Source: an uncultured Clostridium sp. (GTDB lineage: Bacteria > Bacillota > Clostridia > Christensenellales > Pumilibacteraceae). From it: 8,676 bases of DNA. A program made the position numbers and the translations under genes. Location of the stretch: NCBI GenBank assembly GCA_900555125.1, contig USKH01000039.1, positions 1-8,676 on the forward strand, read 5' to 3'. This document shows, piece after piece, positions 1 to 6,304 of this stretch. Under the pieces are notes generated by a model that saw nothing but the letters and a program-made list of their open reading frames with translations, made no database searches and was not told the DNA's origin. How positions within the stretch are numbered: the stretch's first letter is position 1; every line of letters begins with the position of its first letter.

Positions 1-309
1 GTTTACCACTTCGATTTTATCGGAAAGCCCGTTATATTCCACGCTGCGGCGCGACATATCCGCCATTTTCTCCTGAATTTCGACCGCGGTGGTTTTTATT
101 CCCTTTTTGCCGGCAAGCAGAATGGCTATTATTCCGCTGCCGCTACCGAGATCGCATGCGTAGTCGCGACTTCCGCCCGTGACGAAATCGGCAAGCTCCA
201 CCGCGTCGCATCCGAAGCGGAAAACGTCGGGGTGTTGTATTATATACAATCCGTTGACAAGCAAATCGTCCAGCCGTTCGCCGGGCAATATCAGCGCGGA
301 CTTGTCCAT
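1..309 (-). CDS. trmN6: tRNA1(Val) A37 N6-methyltransferase, N-terminal part (cut by window edge)
   Basis: SAM-dependent methyltransferase expected to methylate N6 of adenosine 37 in tRNA1(Val) (YfiC/TrmN6 family). The first 103 residues are in the window; the C-terminal part, which should hold the NPPY catalytic motif, lies beyond the left edge. Visible are the family N-terminus ERLDDLLVNGLYIIQHPDVF (11-30), FGCDAVELADF (32-42), the SAM-binding motif I DLGSGSGIIAILLAG (53-67) and the acidic SAM-ribose contact VEIQ (76-79), followed by ADMSRRSVEYNGL. The ATG lies one base after the hpt stop codon. A GGAAGTGATC ribosome site at 317-326, inside the end of hpt, lies 7 bases upstream, so translation is probably coupled to hpt. 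It is the third gene of the tilS-hpt operon. A related small-RNA or protein methyltransferase is possible, but the N-terminal pattern is specific for this group. Confidence 0.88.
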   Translation of the reverse strand, partial: MDKSALILPGERLDDLLVNGLYIIQHPDVFRFGCDAVELADFVTGGSRDYACDLGSGSGIIAILLAGKKGIKTTAVEIQEKMADMSRRSVEYNGLSDKIEVVN

Positions 310-310
310 T

Positions 311-841
311 TTATTCGATCACTTCCAGAATACAGTCGAGATTACGGTATTTCTGATTGAGATCCAGACCGTAGCCGATGATAAACGCAGGACGGGACAG
401 CGTAAATGCGGTAAAATCGGGCGTAATGTCCACCTTTCTTGCCATGGGTTTATCGAGAAGAGTTGCCACCTTGACGTCGGCTGCCTCTTTTCCTGCAAAA
501 TACTTTTTGAGATACTGCAAGGTGTAGCCCGAGTCGATAATATCTTCAACGATAAGAACGTGAGCGTCTTTTACGTCGCAGCGAAGATCCTGCACAAGCT
601 TTACTTTTCCGGTCGTTGTGGTATAATCATAACTTGACAGCGTGATAAAATCGAAAACCACGCGTTCGTCGTCGATAGCTTTCATAAGATCGGCGTAAAA
701 CATCACTGCGCCGCGAAGCACGCACAGGCAGATTATCGGTTTATTGTCGGCCGGATAAGTCTGCTTTATTTCTTGCCCGAGTTCGGCAATTCTTTTTTCG
801 AGCACCTCGCGCGAATAGAGCACGTTCGTCTTTAGTTGCAT
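311..841 (-). CDS. hpt: Hypoxanthine(-guanine) phosphoribosyltransferase
   Basis: Cytoplasmic purine-salvage enzyme that joins hypoxanthine (and usually guanine) to PRPP to give IMP (GMP) and pyrophosphate. The 176-aa length is normal for the bacterial family. The pyrophosphate-loop segment LRGAVMFYADLM is at 42-53, the flexible-loop region SSYDYTTTTGKVKL at 69-82, the PRPP-binding motif VLIVEDIIDSGYT at 95-107 (D103 is the expected catalytic base), and the purine-pocket end FIIGYGLDLNQKYRNL at 153-168. The ATG has an AAGGAG site (850-855) eight bases upstream, built from the last codons of tilS, and the intergenic gap to tilS is 5 bases. The tilS-hpt order is widespread in Bacillota, which supports both calls. 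No residue looks damaged. Confidence 0.95.
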   Translation of the reverse strand: MQLKTNVLYSREVLEKRIAELGQEIKQTYPADNKPIICLCVLRGAVMFYADLMKAIDDERVVFDFITLSSYDYTTTTGKVKLVQDLRCDVKDAHVLIVEDIIDSGYTLQYLKKYFAGKEAADVKVATLLDKPMARKVDITPDFTAFTLSRPAFIIGYGLDLNQKYRNLDCILEVIE

Positions 842-846
842 AAATA

Positions 847-2175
847 TTACTCCTTCTCGTAACTGAATTTCATTATATTCCGAGTTTTTTCTGTTATTTT
901 GATGTCGTCGGATATTTGTATTCCGGCAACTGCCAGCACACGGCTACCTATACATATGAGCGGAACAGCATCGCGGTAACGCGCCGGAATTTTCTTGTCT
1001 ATAAGGTATTCTTTAAGTTTTTTTGTTCCAGAGCCGAAAGGCTTGAACGTGTCGCCTTCTTTCCGGAAACGTATTTCCGCTCCGTCCGGAATTTTGTCGC
1101 CGTCGAAAACAATCTCGCCTTTTACAAACACTTTTTCTGCGGGAAGAATAAAAACGCAGCCGTTGCCGAACGCCGTTATTCCTTCTGCATAAGGGATACA
1201 ATCGAAACACGCCTCTTGTTTTTTATAAACGGTGACAAGTCGGTATTCTCTTACGGCAACGTAACCGTGCGGAAGCGCAACCGATTTGCCGTTTTGCTTA
1301 CCCGAAAGCGCGATAATCTCGTCCACGTGTTTTTTTTCCATGTCGGTGGATAGTCCCGCTCTTTTTGCGGCAATCAGCACATATCTCGACGCAAGCGCGT
1401 ATGGTTTACCGAGATTTGAAACGTCAAACGAACAGCGGTTATCTTCGGCAGTGAAGTCGTCGTCCGGAATAAGAGAACAGATGAAATCGTCGTCGGCACG
1501 CGCCAGAAAAGAGAGTTTTTCGGCTGCCGATATCGCGTCGTAACGTTCGTTTACGAGCGGAATGACCTTTTTCCGTATAAAGTTGCGGTTATAAGTCGTG
1601 TCGGAATTTGTTTCGTCCGAACAAAACGCAATACCGCGTTCCTTTACGTAAGAGGAAATCTCGCATTTATCCACCGACACGAGCGGGCGGATGATCTTGC
1701 CGTCACATTCGCTCATGCCGCGTAATCCGTTAATTCCCGATCCGCGGAAAACGTGCATAAGAACGCTTTCGGCACAATCCAGACGATGATGCGCAAGCAA
1801 GATAAAGTCGGCTTTTTTTTGACTTAATATGCTCGAAAAAACCTTTTTGCGGTACAATCTGGCTTCGCTTTCGAGGCTTAATCCGCTTTTTTCGGACATT
1901 GACGGAATATCGGCGTCGAAACGAAACAGTTCTATTCCGTTTTCACGGCAGAAATTTTCGACAAAGCAGGCGTCGGAAAGCGAGCTTTCGCCTCTTATTC
2001 CGTGCTGAACGTGAACCGCTTTTATTCTGTTTTTATCCCAGACGCGCAAAAGGACGGAGATAAGACACATCGAATCTTCTCCGCCGCTGAGCCCCACTGC
2101 AAGCGTGGCGCCGTCAAAGCAAAATTTATCGAGTACGGACATAACCGTACTCTCGATTTTATCTAACCCGGTCAC
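847..2175 (-). CDS. tilS: tRNA(Ile)-lysidine synthase
   Basis: ATP-dependent ligase that attaches lysine to C34 of the CAU-anticodon tRNA(Ile), changing it from reading AUG to AUA; essential in most bacteria. The N-terminal PP-loop ATPase domain shows SGGEDS (30-35), HVQHGIRG (55-62), AHHRLDCAESVLM (128-140) with FRGSGINGLRGM (143-154), and DETNSDTTYNRNFIRKKVIP (187-206). The C-terminal tRNA-binding domain is at about 366-430 (EIRFRKEGDTFKPFGSGTKK, then LKEYLIDKKIP). At 442 aa it is close to the usual length. The start is ambiguous. The GTG at 2175 includes a helix LDKIESTVMSVLDK that looks like the usual N-terminus, but a consensus promoter predicts +1 at this same base, which would make it leaderless. 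ATG at 2142 (codon 12, 431 aa, weak GAGAG upstream) is the alternative. The usual HHxDDQxET motif is altered here. First gene of the operon with hpt and trmN6. Confidence 0.93.
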   Translation of the reverse strand: MTGLDKIESTVMSVLDKFCFDGATLAVGLSGGEDSMCLISVLLRVWDKNRIKAVHVQHGIRGESSLSDACFVENFCRENGIELFRFDADIPSMSEKSGLSLESEARLYRKKVFSSILSQKKADFILLAHHRLDCAESVLMHVFRGSGINGLRGMSECDGKIIRPLVSVDKCEISSYVKERGIAFCSDETNSDTTYNRNFIRKKVIPLVNERYDAISAAEKLSFLARADDDFICSLIPDDDFTAEDNRCSFDVSNLGKPYALASRYVLIAAKRAGLSTDMEKKHVDEIIALSGKQNGKSVALPHGYVAVREYRLVTVYKKQEACFDCIPYAEGITAFGNGCVFILPAEKVFVKGEIVFDGDKIPDGAEIRFRKEGDTFKPFGSGTKKLKEYLIDKKIPARYRDAVPLICIGSRVLAVAGIQISDDIKITEKTRNIMKFSYEKE

Positions 2176-2181
2176 CTTTCT

Positions 2182-2210
2182 ATTATAAAAAAGTTATCCA
2201 CATTTGTCAA
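2182..2210 (-). promoter_or_regulatory. Perfect-consensus sigma-A promoter for tilS-hpt-trmN6
   Basis: On the minus strand, -35 TTGACA (2205-2210) and -10 TATAAT (2182-2187) are separated by exactly 17 bases, so both hexamers match the consensus in every position. The expected transcription start is at about 2175, the first base of the GTG chosen for tilS. The spacing implies strong, probably constitutive expression. Confidence 0.8.
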
Positions 2211-2268
2211 GCGGAATGGCAACGTTTTGGTTTTTTTGCATATTTTTACACGGTTTTTACCTGTTTTA

Positions 2269-2280
2269 AGCCGATCGGCT
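2269..2280. repeat. 12-base perfect palindrome AGCCGATCGGCT
   Basis: The sequence AGCCGATCGGCT equals its own reverse complement. It lies about 59 bases upstream of the tilS -35 and 17 bases past the T-run of the degV terminator. It has no T-tract, so it is not a terminator by itself. It could be a protein-binding site or chance; nothing in the sequence decides. Confidence 0.35.
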
Positions 2281-2296
2281 CTTTGTCGTGACACAT

Positions 2297-2341
2297 AAAA
2301 AAATCGGCGCGAACATAATTTGGTCCGCAACCGATTTTATT
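2297..2341 (-). terminator. Rho-independent terminator after degV
   Basis: Read on the minus strand, arms AATCGGTTGCGGAC (2323-2336) and GTTCGCGCCGATT (2302-2314) pair with one bulge and two wobble pairs around an 8-base loop, followed by a run of seven T (complement of 2297-2303). It begins about 20 bases after the degV stop. The plus strand also ends the hairpin in T-rich sequence, so weak two-way function is possible. It separates the degV operon from the tilS promoter. Confidence 0.82.
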
Positions 2342-2357
2342 TTTTATTATATTAAAA

Positions 2358-3203
2358 TTATTCGGCGTCGTTGATATAAAGAATACCGAGAGTTCCTTTT
2401 CCGCAGTGGCTTGTAACCACGCTGCCCGCAACCGTTTCGATAATTTCGACCGGTCCGATTTTCTCGCGGACTACTGCTTTTGCCGCTTCGACCACCTTCT
2501 CGTCGGCGGAGGTATGAGTAACAAACACTCTGGTTTTGTCGGCATGAGGATAGTTTTCGATAATATTTTCGCAATACTTGGTTATGGATTTAACCATGTT
2601 GCCCATGTATTTGGGTCCGACGGTTATTTTTCCGTCGCGCAGAATGAGCGAGGGTTTTATTTTGAGCGCGCCTGCAAAGAATGACGCAAGACCGGAACAT
2701 CTGCCGCCCTTGTAGAGATACTCCATCGTATCCACGACAAACGAAGCCTGAACTTTATCCACTCTTGCAAGGCATTTTTCGTAAATTTCTTTTGCCGAAA
2801 GTTTGCCCTCGTCGCGAAGATCCGCGGCGTACATAGCAAGAAGCCCCGTACCGGTAGACAGCGATTTGGAATCGATTACGTACACGTTTTTCATCTGCGC
2901 AGCGGCTGCAGCAGCATGTTCGTTGCTGGACGAAAGTTCTTTGGAAATGTCAAAGTGAATTACCGACGAACCGTCCGCCGTAAGCTTTTCGAAAAATTCC
3001 TTGTAATCCTCTACTCCTTTTGCGGCGGTTTTGGGGAGTTTTCCCGTTTTTGCCACAAAATCGTAAATTTTGTCGGGTGTGACGTCGAAGCCGTCGTCAA
3101 ACGTATCGTCGCCGAGAATTACCGAAAGCGGGAAAATGCCTATATTCCGTTCCAGGAAATAATCGCCGAGGTCTGCCGTCGAATCTGCCGTAATTTTTAT
3201 CAT
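2358..3203 (-). CDS. DegV family protein (fatty-acid-binding FakB type)
   Basis: DegV proteins bind one fatty acid chain; characterised members (FakB) present it to the kinase FakA for phosphorylation and entry into phospholipid synthesis. The whole family architecture is present in 281 aa: N-terminal ITADSTADL (4-12), the IHFDISKELSSSNEHA segment (82-97), VYVIDSKSLSTGTGLL (107-122), FVVDTMEYLYKGGR (155-168), KIKPSLILRDGKI (181-193) and the C-terminal SHCGKGTLGIL (265-275). The usual lipid-carboxylate loop, commonly written TSQPS, reads PKTAAKG here, and the usual SGTYQSA region reads SSSNEHA, so ligand contacts may differ from those of studied FakB proteins. The ATG has an AAGGAG site at 3213-3218, nine bases upstream. 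It is the last gene of the operon, 22 bases after lepB, and a strong terminator follows. No fakA is in the window. Confidence 0.9.
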   Translation of the reverse strand: MIKITADSTADLGDYFLERNIGIFPLSVILGDDTFDDGFDVTPDKIYDFVAKTGKLPKTAAKGVEDYKEFFEKLTADGSSVIHFDISKELSSSNEHAAAAAAQMKNVYVIDSKSLSTGTGLLAMYAADLRDEGKLSAKEIYEKCLARVDKVQASFVVDTMEYLYKGGRCSGLASFFAGALKIKPSLILRDGKITVGPKYMGNMVKSITKYCENIIENYPHADKTRVFVTHTSADEKVVEAAKAVVREKIGPVEIIETVAGSVVTSHCGKGTLGILYINDAE

Positions 3204-3225
3204 AATTTAATACTCCTTTTTTAAA

Positions 3226-3873
3226 TTAAAAGCCGAAAACTATCGAAAACAATGCGTTTCCGGAAATTGCGAATGCCATTTTCCCCCTCACCGAGGAAAT
3301 TTTAACCGCGCCTCTCCTGCGCGAATCGAGCGAATTGTTTCTGTTGTCGCCCATTACAAATATTTCGTCCTGTCCTATCGTAATTATTCCGTCGCCCTCT
3401 ATTTTCTCTTCGGGCGAGAATACCTTGTCTATACCGAATTTGCCGATATCGGTCATATTTTCGAGAATGTAACTCTCGTTTACGGGCGTAGTCATATCGT
3501 TGCGGTAAAACTCGATTATCTTTCTGTCCGAATTGTACTTAAAGGCTATTCTGTCGCCGGCAACGGCAACCACGCGTTTGATTATAAGCGTACTTTCGTG
3601 ATCGACGAGATCTTCGACGTCCACCACCACTATATCGCCGATGTCAAACGTCTTTGCAGTCCTGTCCAGCGCGACTCTTTCTCCATTGAAAAGCGTGGGG
3701 TCCATGCTGTGTCCGTCAACAATCACGGGTTCGTAGATAATGCGAAAGGCGATAAAGGCGAGCAGGATAACCAGAATTACGTTAAGGATAATATCCAAAG
3801 ACTTCCGCCCGGACGATTTATTCTCGTAGACCGAAATGTCAAAGTCTGCGTTTTCGATGTTTTTTTCGTCCAT
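3226..3873 (-). CDS. lepB: Type I signal peptidase
   Basis: Membrane-anchored serine/lysine protease that removes signal peptides from exported proteins on the outer face of the membrane. One transmembrane helix is at about 27-46 after a cytoplasmic, acidic N-terminus, as in Gram-positive SipS-type enzymes. The catalytic serine is S56 in VDGHSMDPTL (52-61), the catalytic lysine K99 in IIKRVVAVAGD (97-107), and the conserved box GDNRNNSLDSR is at 175-185. The 215-aa length is typical. The ATG starts one base after the TAG of the upstream pseudo-esterase-like gene. There is only a weak GGTG ribosome site, so translation is probably coupled to that gene. It carries an A7 run within its first codons. 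Confident call; lepB is used in the general sense because Bacillota often have several paralogues. Confidence 0.95.
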   Translation of the reverse strand: MDEKNIENADFDISVYENKSSGRKSLDIILNVILVILLAFIAFRIIYEPVIVDGHSMDPTLFNGERVALDRTAKTFDIGDIVVVDVEDLVDHESTLIIKRVVAVAGDRIAFKYNSDRKIIEFYRNDMTTPVNESYILENMTDIGKFGIDKVFSPEEKIEGDGIITIGQDEIFVMGDNRNNSLDSRRRGAVKISSVRGKMAFAISGNALFSIVFGF

Positions 3874-3874
3874 A

Positions 3875-5500
3875 CTACACCAATATTACCGAATTAAGAA
3901 GCAGTTTGCCGTCGCTTTCGATGGTAAAACAGCTTATATCGTCGAAATTTTCCAATCTGAGCGCGCCACACCGGAATTCGTCGGCGCGAAGATTTACTTT
4001 AATCCACTCTTTATATCCGCGAAGATGCACCGAATGGGTAAAATTCAAATAATCGCCCTCTCTCTTTTCTGTAACCGTAACCGACATGCGCATATCGCTT
4101 TCGATGTACACAGTCACCTGAATGTACGATTTTCCTTCCATTTTATAGCGGAATTCGCCGAACTTGAACGTGGAAAGCGTATCGAAATCGCTTGTTACGC
4201 CTTTTAAGCCGTACTCGCCTTCCTCTATATAGGGCGAAAGAGAACCTTTTTCGCCGTGACCGCCCAGAACGGTCCAGTCGTCAACGCCGTCTTCAACGCT
4301 GTACAGAAGGTGCGCTTTTGCCGAATCGGTTGGTTTAACCTTCATAAGAAACGGTATATTCTGAACAAGTTCGCTTGTTACGGAAAAGCCGTTTTCATAG
4401 CTTACCGTAACAAAAGCGCACATTCGTTCTTTTGGCGCATATACGTTTACTCTTGCCATATAGCTTCCGTCCTGAAGAAAGGACAACGGATAGCGATGCC
4501 AGTTTTTATATGCAAAAGGCATATCTCCTTCCGAAACGAAAAGCCGCACGTCCGAAACGCTAAGAGAGGAGTCTATTTTCACGTCATAAAACAAGCTTCT
4601 GCCGCTTTCTCTCGCTACGATTTCCGGCTGACGCGGCAACTTTTCTATTTCGCCGAAATTACATTCGTCCACAAATATGCGGATGTTCTTTATCTGATCG
4701 TCGCTGAGCAATCCGCATCGGCGTTCGCCTATCGCAAAAAAACAGCTGTTGTTACGCACGTTGTTTGTAAGATCGCTCATGTATTCGATGCTGTTGTCGC
4801 GGGCATTGCTTGCAACTTCAGCAAGCACGGGAACTCTTATATCGCCGGCATACGGAGAATTGTCTATACAAATGTTGTACTGCATTTGTTTTGTTCCCGA
4901 AAGTACGTCGGAATTTATATAACCCGAATTGAATAACGCTACCCCGCACGCAAGATTGTCGTCCACGTATGCGGCTTTCCACACCTGAAACGCACCTGTT
5001 TTTACGCCGAAAACGCTTATCTTCCGGGTAATTTCCGGTCTGTTTTCCAGAAACGTAACCCCTCGCAACATAAGCGTTGCCCATACATACCAACATGATT
5101 GTTTGGGATTGTCGGGAAGGTTAAGCCCTGCGTCGGGGCAGACAAAATAATTGGCTTCGGTGAGAGAATGCGGATACACGGTGTACAATTCGGCGCGCCG
5201 TTTTCCGACATAATCGACAACAAGCACGCAGTAGCCTGCAGACGACAGTAAATTGACGTACGTTTCATCGAACACGTCCATGACGTCATTCATTACGACA
5301 ACGCCCGCTCCGTTTGCTTTTTCGGGGCGATAATAACGCGAAAAAATACGCGTACATCCGTCCGCACACGGATCGCCGTTAAAAAATACGTATTCAACTG
5401 TGCGATCCGCTTGTTTTTCGGAAGAAATTACCGTTTGTTCGAGAGGCTGCGCTCTCCTGTCGTAATTTTTCCAAAGCGTAGCGGTGGTAAATAGTTCCAC
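3875..5500 (-). CDS. Alpha/beta-hydrolase-fold protein, acetyl-esterase-like, probable pseudoenzyme
   Basis: A 541-aa protein with no signal peptide or membrane helix, so probably cytoplasmic. Residues 9-300 follow acetyl-xylan-esterase/dienelactone-hydrolase-like proteins: LWKNYDRRAQPLE (9-21), RIFSRYYRPE (51-60), strand GVVVMNDVMD (66-75), GYCVLVVDYVGKRR (89-102), YPHSLTEANYF (109-119), WYVWATLMLRGVTFLENRPE (137-156) and ISVFGVKTGAFQVWKAA (161-177). The nucleophile elbow, normally GxSxG, is GVKTG with K167 in the serine position. The HGGG oxyanion segment reads VMNDVMD, and the usual NHR histidine segment reads GERRCGL (258-264). Residues from about 300 to 541 form a beta-rich part whose last 140 residues resemble a jelly-roll or carbohydrate-binding-like sandwich. 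Expected role: ligand binding or regulation rather than hydrolysis (inference). The GTG start is supported by GGAGAAGG at 5507-5514. It is the first gene of the operon with lepB and degV. Confidence 0.75.
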   Translation of the reverse strand: MELFTTATLWKNYDRRAQPLEQTVISSEKQADRTVEYVFFNGDPCADGCTRIFSRYYRPEKANGAGVVVMNDVMDVFDETYVNLLSSAGYCVLVVDYVGKRRAELYTVYPHSLTEANYFVCPDAGLNLPDNPKQSCWYVWATLMLRGVTFLENRPEITRKISVFGVKTGAFQVWKAAYVDDNLACGVALFNSGYINSDVLSGTKQMQYNICIDNSPYAGDIRVPVLAEVASNARDNSIEYMSDLTNNVRNNSCFFAIGERRCGLLSDDQIKNIRIFVDECNFGEIEKLPRQPEIVARESGRSLFYDVKIDSSLSVSDVRLFVSEGDMPFAYKNWHRYPLSFLQDGSYMARVNVYAPKERMCAFVTVSYENGFSVTSELVQNIPFLMKVKPTDSAKAHLLYSVEDGVDDWTVLGGHGEKGSLSPYIEEGEYGLKGVTSDFDTLSTFKFGEFRYKMEGKSYIQVTVYIESDMRMSVTVTEKREGDYLNFTHSVHLRGYKEWIKVNLRADEFRCGALRLENFDDISCFTIESDGKLLLNSVILV

Positions 5501-5506
5501 TTGTCG

Positions 5507-5514
5507 CCTTCTCC
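5507..5514 (-). promoter_or_regulatory. Ribosome binding site fixing the GTG start at 5500
   Basis: GGAGAAGG on the minus strand ends six bases before the GTG. No ATG in this frame lies near a comparable site, so this fixes the non-ATG start of the 541-aa gene. Confidence 0.7.
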
Positions 5515-5531
5515 GATACTTTGATTGTAAT

Positions 5532-5560
5532 ATTGTACCCTATTTCGTGTAATTTGTCAA
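5532..5560 (-). promoter_or_regulatory. Sigma-A promoter for the 541-aa gene-lepB-degV operon
   Basis: Minus-strand -35 TTGACA (5555-5560), spacer of 17 bases, -10 TACAAT (5532-5537). The expected transcription start is at about 5525, giving a leader of about 25 bases. It shares the nine bases TTGACAAAT with the tilS promoter. It sits directly behind the stop codon of the membrane-protein gene with no terminator between, so read-through from that gene is also likely. Confidence 0.75.
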
Positions 5561-5577
5561 GTTTTTGTTTATTATAC

Positions 5578-6183
5578 TCACGACATCAGCGCGAGAACGA
5601 CCATCATCAGATAAAAAGCGGTGACAATCGAGCTTTCGATTACCGCGACTATAAATTTTCCTTTACTTATTCCGTCTTCGCGTCCGAGATACGGGTTTAC
5701 AGGCAAGCCTTCTCCCTGCGGAGAACGACGCTCGCGCATCGCAAAGCCGAGCGAAATCGAGTTTAGAGCCATAACGGCTATCTCGGGCAGATAGTAAGCT
5801 ATAAGAAAGAGTTTTTCCCAAACGGAAAAATGTTTCTCGCCGCCAATCGATGCAAGCGCAAACACGAATACGATAAGCACGAACGCCACGCCGCATCCGA
5901 CAAACACCACGGCGGTTGCGACAAACTGCAGCTGACTGCACAAAAACGCGCGGCAGTCGCCTTTTTTGTTTATTCCCGCCGAACGCAAAATCCATGTTAT
6001 CGACGACAGAACGACACATACTATTCCTGTCCACATGCCCACGCTTGCCGTAATCGTTACGACAGCCGAAAACTCCGACAGCTTGCTTGTGAATATATAG
6101 GCTATGGCGCCGAATACGACGTAAAATACGCCCGTCGCGAACGACGTTATAAGCGCGGCTTTCGATAGTTTTACATATTTCAC
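5578..6183 (-). CDS. Small integral membrane protein with five predicted helices, function unknown
   Basis: I do not recognise a named family. The 201-aa protein (from the GTG at 6183) has hydrophobic segments at about 9-31, 39-66, 86-113, 122-148 and 177-199. Charged loops occur between helices 2 and 3 (RSAGINKKGDCR) and between helices 4 and 5 (RERRSPQGEG, then NPYLGRED). There is no catalytic motif, no cysteine pair pattern and no transporter signature. An in-frame GTG nine codons upstream (6210) is less likely because GGGAGGG at 6191-6197 sits ideally before the 6183 GTG. It has its own promoter and lies divergent to the glutaminase-like gene. With no terminator at its end, some transcripts may continue into the downstream operon 77 bases later. 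The hydrophobic pattern and codon use look like a real gene. Confidence 0.78.
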   Translation of the reverse strand: MKYVKLSKAALITSFATGVFYVVFGAIAYIFTSKLSEFSAVVTITASVGMWTGIVCVVLSSITWILRSAGINKKGDCRAFLCSQLQFVATAVVFVGCGVAFVLIVFVFALASIGGEKHFSVWEKLFLIAYYLPEIAVMALNSISLGFAMRERRSPQGEGLPVNPYLGREDGISKGKFIVAVIESSIVTAFYLMMVVLALMS

Positions 6184-6190
6184 TGGAAAA

Positions 6191-6197
6191 CCCTCCC
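6191..6197 (-). promoter_or_regulatory. Ribosome binding site deciding the GTG start at 6183
   Basis: GGGAGGG on the minus strand is followed by seven bases (TTTTCCA) and then GTG. This strong site would be inside the coding region if the upstream GTG at 6210 were the start, so the shorter 201-aa product is preferred. Confidence 0.8.
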
Positions 6198-6229
6198 GTT
6201 GCAGCAACACAATCTCACTGCTTTTTTAC

Positions 6230-6258
6230 AGTATATCACATTTTATTCATAATTTCCA
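6230..6258 (-). promoter_or_regulatory. Extended -10 promoter for the five-helix membrane protein
   Basis: On the minus strand the -10 TATACT (6230-6235) is preceded by TGA, forming an extended -10. A weak -35 TGGAAA (6253-6258) is 17 bases upstream. The expected start is at about 6223, giving a leader of about 40 bases that contains the small inverted repeat GTTGCTGCAAC and the GGGAGGG site. Confidence 0.6.
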
Positions 6259-6268
6259 GTCCGAAAGC

Positions 6269-6287
6269 AAAAAAAATTATTTTTTTA
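6269..6287. other. A8-TTA-T7 tract between divergent promoters
   Basis: Eight A, then TTA, then seven T, a near-symmetric A/T tract lying between the two -35 elements. Such tracts bend DNA and can act as UP elements for RNA polymerase on both sides; this role is inferred from position. Confidence 0.4.
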
Positions 6288-6290
6288 TGT

Positions 6291-6304
6291 AAAACAGTTG
6301 TTTT
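6291..6304. promoter_or_regulatory. Inverted repeat over the rightward -35, candidate operator
   Basis: AAAACA-GT-TGTTTT is a perfect 6-2-6 inverted repeat that covers the -35 TTGTTT of the glutaminase-like gene. Binding here would block that promoter directly. It does not match the cre consensus, and the low complexity leaves chance open. Confidence 0.35.

Noticed and set aside
179..637. 152-codon open frame antisense across trmN6 and hpt
   Set aside because: It crosses two confidently assigned genes and encodes a low-complexity, cysteine-rich nonsense-like product.
3766..3830. Cleavable signal peptide at the LepB N-terminus
   Set aside because: The hydrophobic stretch at 27-46 is the membrane anchor of type I signal peptidases, followed directly by the catalytic serine region.
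4256..4936. 226-codon open frame antisense to the pseudo-esterase
   Set aside because: No start signal and no family features; the opposite strand has a coherent fold signature.
6184..6210. Longer N-terminus for the five-helix membrane protein from GTG 6210
   Set aside because: It would put the GGGAGGG ribosome site inside the coding region and has no site of its own.
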